Part shown: positions 32,848 through 35,985 of the stretch, in pieces
Position numbering within the stretch: the first letter of the stretch is position 1
Layout: the number at the start of each line of letters is the position of its first letter
Assembly (NCBI GenBank): GCA_949298545.1
Contig: CASFWX010000056.1
Span: 1-35,985 of the forward strand
Direction of reading: 5' to 3'
Source of the DNA: an uncultured Verrucomicrobiota bacterium
GTDB taxonomy: Bacteria; Verrucomicrobiota; Verrucomicrobiia; Opitutales; Intestinicryptomonadaceae
Length of the DNA stretch: 35,985 bases
Program-made: the position numbers and the translations under genes
Notes under the pieces: model-generated
What the model saw: the letters and a program-made list of their open reading frames with translations, nothing else
Database searches by the model: none
What the model was told of the DNA's origin: nothing

Positions 32848-33180
32848 TTAGTAATTATCGTAGCGGCGCGTTTCGTCAACTTTGTTTTGCGCAAAGAGCT
32901 TTTTCCATTCAAATTTTTTGGGGACGTAGTCGAAGCCCCCCGCGGAGAACGGATTGCATCTGAGTATCCTGCAAAATCCCATGATAAAGCCTTTGACGGC
33001 GCCGTGCCGCGCTATCGCCTGTTTGGCATATTCGGAGCAGGTCGGATAAAAGCGGCAGCCGCTTCCCGGTATTATATGGATTAGGGGCGAAACCAGCTTT
33101 TGGTACAAAACAATGCAGAGCCACATCGGGGTCGATAGTATGCCGACGGGCATTTTATTTTTTTTCGTTCGTTTGTCCAT
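32848..33180 (-). CDS. yidD: Membrane protein insertion efficiency factor YidD
   Basis: YidD is a small, membrane-associated protein that supports YidC function. The 110-residue sequence contains the family pattern [56 protein letters not shown] with its conserved cysteines. AAGGAGA lies about 15 bases before the ATG at 33180; an internal ATG at 33153 has no ribosome binding site. The gene lies between rnpA and yidC. Confidence 0.94.
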   Translation of the reverse strand: MDKRTKKNKMPVGILSTPMWLCIVLYQKLVSPLIHIIPGSGCRFYPTCSEYAKQAIARHGAVKGFIMGFCRILRCNPFSAGGFDYVPKKFEWKKLFAQNKVDETRRYDNY

Positions 33181-33220
33181 TGTCGGTTTTGCTTCTCCTT
33201 TGCGTTATTCCCGCGCGTTT

Positions 33221-33601
33221 CTATTTTTTTCCCGAACTTTTATCTTTGCCAATGTCGGATTTTTCGGAGAGGAGTTTTAAGGCGGCGCGCGCGAATTTCT
33301 CCTTCAGGTCCGAGTAGGGGAATTTTTTAAATCCCGGGCGCACGAAGATTAAAATATCGGCATTCTGCGGGAAATCCGGCGCGCACTCTCTAAATATTGC
33401 GCGGAATTTGCGCTTGGCGCTGTTTCTTTCCACAGCGCAGCCGGTTTTTTTGCTCGCGACTACCGCTATTCTCGAGACTTTATTCTCTGGGGCGGGGCGG
33501 GCATAAAAAACGAAGGCGGAACAGTCCGCCTTCGCCGAATTCAATTTAACGAATTTAAAATCTCTCGCCAGACGAACCCTGTTTTGTCTTCCGAAACGCA
33601 T
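33221..33601 (-). CDS. rnpA: Ribonuclease P protein component
   Basis: RnpA helps the RNase P RNA process tRNA 5' ends. The 126-residue protein is basic and has the N-terminal RFGRQNRVRLARDFKFV, the RNA-binding block SKKTGCAVERNSAKRKFRAIFRE and IFVRPGF near the C-terminus. The open frame extends to 33799 inside rpmH, but the ATG at 33601 gives the normal length. No good ribosome binding site is present. The 110-base spacer to rpmH contains a GC hairpin. Confidence 0.92.
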   Translation of the reverse strand: MRFGRQNRVRLARDFKFVKLNSAKADCSAFVFYARPAPENKVSRIAVVASKKTGCAVERNSAKRKFRAIFRECAPDFPQNADILIFVRPGFKKFPYSDLKEKFARAALKLLSEKSDIGKDKSSGKK

Positions 33602-33664
33602 TGGGCTGTCCAATATTTTCCCGTCTCCCGTTTTTGAATTTGATTTACTTTGGAATTCAAATCC

Positions 33665-33690
33665 GGCGCCGCGCGCGCATTGGCGGCGCC
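33665..33690 (-). other. GC-rich hairpin between rpmH and rnpA
   Basis: GGCGCCGC (33665-33672) pairs perfectly with GCGGCGCC (33683-33690) over a 10-base loop. No T-run follows on the minus strand, so it is not a standard terminator. It may set the ratio of rpmH to rnpA message by slowing polymerase or protecting the rpmH transcript end. Confidence 0.5.
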
Positions 33691-33711
33691 CGGCCGGGAG
33701 AAGCAAAGCGG

Positions 33712-33849
33712 TTATTTCGTCACGAGCCTCTTGCGGCCCTTTTGTCTGCGGGAAGCGATGACGCTTCTGCCCCCGCGAGTTTTCATTCTGGCGCGCCATC
33801 CGCAGCGGCGGGCGCGCTTTAATTTAGAGGGATTGTATGTGGGATTCAT
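33712..33849 (-). CDS. rpmH: 50S ribosomal protein L34
   Basis: L34 is a small, highly basic protein of the large ribosomal subunit. The 45-residue frame starts [20 protein letters not shown] and contains [22 protein letters not shown], the family pattern (PS-x-LKR-x-R-x-x-G-x-RARM). AGGAAAG lies about ten bases before the ATG. It is the first gene of the rpmH-rnpA-yidD-yidC group, as in most bacteria; dnaA is not next to it. Confidence 0.95.
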   Translation of the reverse strand: MNPTYNPSKLKRARRCGWRARMKTRGGRSVIASRRQKGRKRLVTK

Positions 33850-33882
33850 AATGTTTGTCTTTCCTGAAATTTTTTAAAGGGC

Positions 33883-33913
33883 ATTATGAAAGAGTATTTT
33901 TCACTGTTGTCAA
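33883..33913 (-). promoter_or_regulatory. Candidate rpmH operon promoter
   Basis: On the minus strand TTGACA (33908-33913) is followed after 19 bases by CATAAT (33883-33888). Both hexamers are near consensus though the spacer is long. It lies about 34 bases before the rpmH start codon. Confidence 0.5.
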
Positions 33914-34134
33914 TCCCCATTTTAGATTTTCATTCCGGTTCTTGTTTCCGGGCGGAGAGCGGCCTTGAACGGGGCGATTTTTATTGTGGGATTTTGCTGA
34001 AACTGTCCCGGGGCGGATTTAAAAAAAAGCGCCGCGCCGCGCGCGGAGTTTATGCAGTGGCGAGTTCGGTAGGTGCTGCACATTTTGCCCGCATTGCGCG
34101 CCTTTAGCATGCATTGTAGATAGAAAAGATATTT
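33914..34134. other. Unassigned structured intergenic region
   Basis: No gene is supported. The stretch contains a G/C-rich segment at 34029-34046. Two nested stems can form: GCGCGC at 34039-34044 with 34096-34101, and TGCAG at 34053-34057 with CTGCA at 34076-34080. On the minus strand the GC block is followed by eight T residues (34021-34028), so a minus-strand small RNA ending there is possible. I could not match it to 6S, 4.5S/SRP, tmRNA, RNase P RNA or a tRNA. Confidence 0.3.
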
Positions 34135-34172
34135 AAGCTGGATTGCGCGGGGCAATTTTAGCTTGATTTTTT
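34135..34172 (+). terminator. Terminator-like hairpin just upstream of aroK
   Basis: AAGCT (34135-34139) pairs with AGCTT (34160-34164), and inside it ATTGC (34142-34146) pairs with GCAAT (34152-34156) over a 5-base loop. GATTTTTT follows. The hairpin ends 33 bases before the aroK start codon. It could end an upstream plus-strand RNA or act as an attenuator in an aroK leader. Confidence 0.5.
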
Positions 34173-34196
34173 CTCTTTCTTTAAGAATTTAAAGGT

Positions 34197-34763
34197 ATGC
34201 TTCAGCCAGGCGTAAAACCGAATTTATATCTGCTGGGGTTCATGGGCACGGGAAAGAGCGTTCTTGGAAGGAGATTGGCGGAGCGCTTAAATTTCAGGTT
34301 TTTGGATTCCGACGACGAAATCGAAAAAAAGTATTCGATGAGCGTGCGCGACATCTTTTCCAAATTCGGGGAGGGCAAATTTAGGGAAATGGAGCGCGAG
34401 TTCATAACTGCCGGGCATCCTTCGTCGGCTTGTGTGGTTGCTTGCGGCGGAGGAATGTCGTGCCGTCCTGGAATGCCCGAGCTTTTGCGGTCAAAGGGCG
34501 TTTGCGTGGTTCTTTTCAGCAAGCCTGAGGAGATTCTGGAGCGGGTTTCTGGAACTTCAAAACGCCCCTTGTTAAACGTTGCAAATCCCATGGATAAAAT
34601 ACGCTCGCTGCTGAAGGAGCGCACTCCATTTTATATGAAAAGCGGAGTGGCGATAGTGGCGGATAAAAACCTTAAAATTTCCGAAGATAGGATAATAAGG
34701 ATTTATTTTTCCGAATGCCGCAGAATGGCAGGCAGGGGCGGTAAAAAATCTTCCGCCAAATAA
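34197..34763 (+). CDS. aroK: Shikimate kinase
   Basis: AroK phosphorylates shikimate on the way to chorismate, the precursor of tryptophan and other aromatics. The 188-residue P-loop kinase has Walker A GFMGTGKS (14-21), the shikimate-binding FLDSDDEIE, the GEGKFREMER block with its conserved arginine and glutamate, the ACGGGM loop and the lid-region arginine in SKRPLL. A basic C-terminal extension ends RGGKKSSAK. AAAGG lies very close to the ATG. It is a single gene, divergent from the rpmH group, and is followed by a terminator-like hairpin. Confidence 0.95.
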   Translation: MLQPGVKPNLYLLGFMGTGKSVLGRRLAERLNFRFLDSDDEIEKKYSMSVRDIFSKFGEGKFREMEREFITAGHPSSACVVACGGGMSCRPGMPELLRSKGVCVVLFSKPEEILERVSGTSKRPLLNVANPMDKIRSLLKERTPFYMKSGVAIVADKNLKISEDRIIRIYFSECRRMAGRGGKKSSAK

Positions 34764-34801
34764 GTTTTTTAGCCTTTTCGGAGTTTTATATCCGGAGTTT
34801 T

Positions 34802-34839
34802 TGCCTCTTATAACGCTTCTGGGATAATGGCATTTTTTT
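34802..34839 (+). terminator. Candidate aroK terminator
   Basis: TGCC (34802-34805) pairs with GGCA (34829-34832), with an inner TTAT/ATAA helix separated by a small internal loop, and seven T residues follow (34833-34839). The stem is weak but its place 38 bases after aroK and before a new promoter supports it. Confidence 0.5.
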
Positions 34840-34862
34840 CAAAATGATGTCATAATAATCAT

Positions 34863-34891
34863 TTGTCGAAAATCGGTATTTTTGTTAACAT
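34863..34891 (+). promoter_or_regulatory. Candidate promoter of the surface protein gene
   Basis: TTGTCG (34863-34868) and TAACAT (34886-34891) are 17 bases apart. The transcript would have an approximately 140-base leader before the next gene. Confidence 0.5.
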
Positions 34892-34937
34892 AGTTTCCGT
34901 GAAGGGAACTTTTATAGAATTCTTTCTTATGCCCAAT

Positions 34938-34984
34938 AGGCATTTGTGCCTCTTAGGCGCTCTCTTGATGCTTCACCCCAAGAG
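34938..34984 (+). promoter_or_regulatory. Structured 5' leader of the surface protein gene
   Basis: Three short hairpins are possible in the untranslated leader: AGGCA/TGCCT (34938-34942 with 34947-34951), GCCT/AGGC (34948-34951 with 34955-34958), and CTCTTG/CAAGAG (34962-34967 with 34979-34984). The first two share bases and cannot form together, as in a switch. No T-run follows and no known riboswitch was recognised. Confidence 0.3.
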
Positions 34985-35035
34985 GGAATGTTTATTTTCA
35001 TGCGCTCCATTTTTAACTGTGAAAAAGGTTATATT

Positions 35036-35985
35036 ATGAAAACAAAATCTGTGAAAATCGCATTGTTAATATCCGCTTGGATATTTGCTTCAGTGTTCTC
35101 GAATGCCGAGACGCTTTATTTTACGAATGTTTCCAACGGAAATATAGATCCCATTTACATATTCAGAAATGGAAGCGATGTTTCTTGGAAAACCGAGGAA
35201 GGCTTGAACCAAGTGCCTGCCTTAAACGGAGATTCTCTCGTTATTTCGCCGGATTATTTTGAAAATACATCTAAATACTACTATCAAATAGCTTTCAGCG
35301 CTGGCAATAATTATAGCAGTTCCTTCTCCTATTCTTTTGATTCCATATATACGACGAACTATAATTCTGAAAGCGATAGTACGACTAGTAGTGTAATATA
35401 TCAATTAATTATGGCAGCTTATAGCAATGCCAATTCCGTTGTAAATGCTTCGGTTGGGAAAATAACGGTCGCTTCCGGTACCACGCGAGTTATTGCCCGC
35501 GGTTATGTTAGTAATACATATAGTCACGACCTCAATCTCAGCGTGGTTGGCGATGTCGTTGTTGGAAGCGCAAAACCCGAAGGTTCTTCTCTTGCAAACG
35601 ATTTGACAGGAAATCTTAATTTTGGCGGCAGTGGCCGTTATTATGAGGGGCAGACTGATGCCATTCCTTTGCAGTCACTTTCGATAGGCGGAAATGTCAT
35701 TATTGGCGGGGCAAGCTTTGTAAACTTAAACGTCGGTTATAAACCTTATGGAAGCACTTACGACATCAACTCTCCTGATGTCGCAATAAACGGTGTCGTC
35801 GTTGGATATAATGGGAGTTATATCGACAGCACTACGGGCGAAACAAAAACAAATTTGCTTATTGGGTCCCACCAATATTCCGCTTTTATCCTTAGCAACG
35901 GGAATAACACGAATGCTGCAAATTCGGTTGGTGCCACTCAAGTCATTCAGGTTGGTGGATTGTCCGGAGTAGTGACCACGCAAAA
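35036..35985 (+). CDS. Secreted beta-rich surface protein, C-terminus beyond window
   Basis: From the ATG at 35036 the frame is open to the window end (316 codons and two bases), so the 3' part is missing. Residues 1-24 are a signal peptide: KTK and VK basic residues, a hydrophobic core and a cleavage site after SNA. The mature part is rich in Ser, Thr, Asn, Gly, Tyr and Val and poor in cysteine. It has recurring strands with a gly-hydrophobic pattern such as LSVVGDVVVGS, LSIGGNVIIGGAS and VAINGVVVGYNGS, about 50-70 residues apart. This suggests a beta-helix adhesin or autotransporter passenger; no export domain is visible yet. AAGG lies nine bases before the ATG. I do not recognise a specific family. 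Confidence 0.75.
   Translation, partial: MKTKSVKIALLISAWIFASVFSNAETLYFTNVSNGNIDPIYIFRNGSDVSWKTEEGLNQVPALNGDSLVISPDYFENTSKYYYQIAFSAGNNYSSSFSYSFDSIYTTNYNSESDSTTSSVIYQLIMAAYSNANSVVNASVGKITVASGTTRVIARGYVSNTYSHDLNLSVVGDVVVGSAKPEGSSLANDLTGNLNFGGSGRYYEGQTDAIPLQSLSIGGNVIIGGASFVNLNVGYKPYGSTYDINSPDVAINGVVVGYNGSYIDSTTGETKTNLLIGSHQYSAFILSNGNNTNAANSVGATQVIQVGGLSGVVTTQ

Noticed and set aside
34062..34069. CCGAACTC on the minus strand, a motif found in 5S rRNA
   Set aside because: The flanking spacing and helices of 5S rRNA are absent, so the match is taken as chance.
33886..34107. 73-codon plus-strand frame with an AAAGGG upstream, before the aroK hairpin
   Set aside because: It overlaps the candidate rpmH promoter, reads through an A-run and GC block into a low-complexity basic stretch, and matches nothing known; a leader role for aroK cannot be excluded but is not supported.

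Overview
The window looks like a chromosomal core segment of a Gram-negative bacterium. It encodes a meso-diaminopimelate-type peptidoglycan pathway, a lipid A acyltransferase, a YidC with a large periplasmic domain, and a secreted surface protein at the right edge. The very divergent FtsZ, the intact division/cell-wall cluster and the general protein flavour suggest the PVC superphylum, most likely Verrucomicrobiota (Opitutae-like). That placement is inference; no rRNA or other marker in the window settles it. No tRNA, rRNA, insertion sequence or prophage was recognised.

Layout. (1) 1-726, minus strand: two small CD225/dispanin-like membrane proteins followed by a DUF2752 gene that runs off the left edge. 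(2) 954-9597, plus strand: a complete tryptophan operon, trpE-G-D-C-F-B-A, preceded by a promoter and a trp attenuator (leader peptide with tandem Trp codons, antiterminator, intrinsic terminator). It is followed by an unusual gene that fuses a lipid A acyltransferase domain to a family 9 glycosyltransferase domain. (3) 9611-28047, minus strand: a complete dcw cluster in canonical order, mraZ-rsmH-ftsL-ftsI-murE-murF-mraY-murD-[LysM lipoprotein]-ftsW-murG-murC-ddl-ftsQ-ftsA-ftsZ. Most neighbours overlap or are a few bases apart. It is headed by four 10-bp-spaced TGG boxes that match the known form of the MraZ operator. (4) 28048-28470: a gene-free stretch with a two-copy 36-bp repeat around a 30-bp spacer (CRISPR-like geometry) and the leuC terminator. 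(5) 28471-33849, minus strand: leuC, yebC, then yidC, yidD, rnpA and rpmH (read rpmH-rnpA-yidD-yidC in transcription order). (6) 33850-34196: a structured intergenic region with a plus-strand terminator-like hairpin just before aroK. (7) aroK, a terminator, and a long open reading frame for a secreted, Ser/Thr/Asn/Gly-rich beta-type surface protein that continues past the right edge.

How the genes work together. aroK supplies the shikimate pathway that leads to chorismate, which TrpE/TrpG draw on for tryptophan; leuC serves leucine synthesis. The dcw genes build UDP-MurNAc-pentapeptide (MurC-F, Ddl), make lipid I and II (MraY, MurG), polymerise and crosslink septal wall (FtsW, FtsI) and assemble the divisome (FtsL, FtsQ, FtsA, FtsZ). 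YidC/YidD insert membrane proteins, and RnpA is the protein part of RNase P.

Most notable points: the trp attenuator; the acyltransferase-glycosyltransferase fusion at the end of the trp operon; an FtsZ with altered GTPase motifs; a roughly 90-residue acidic tail on MurF; the LysM lipoprotein inside the dcw cluster; the CRISPR-like repeat pair; and two edge-truncated genes (DUF2752 and the surface protein).
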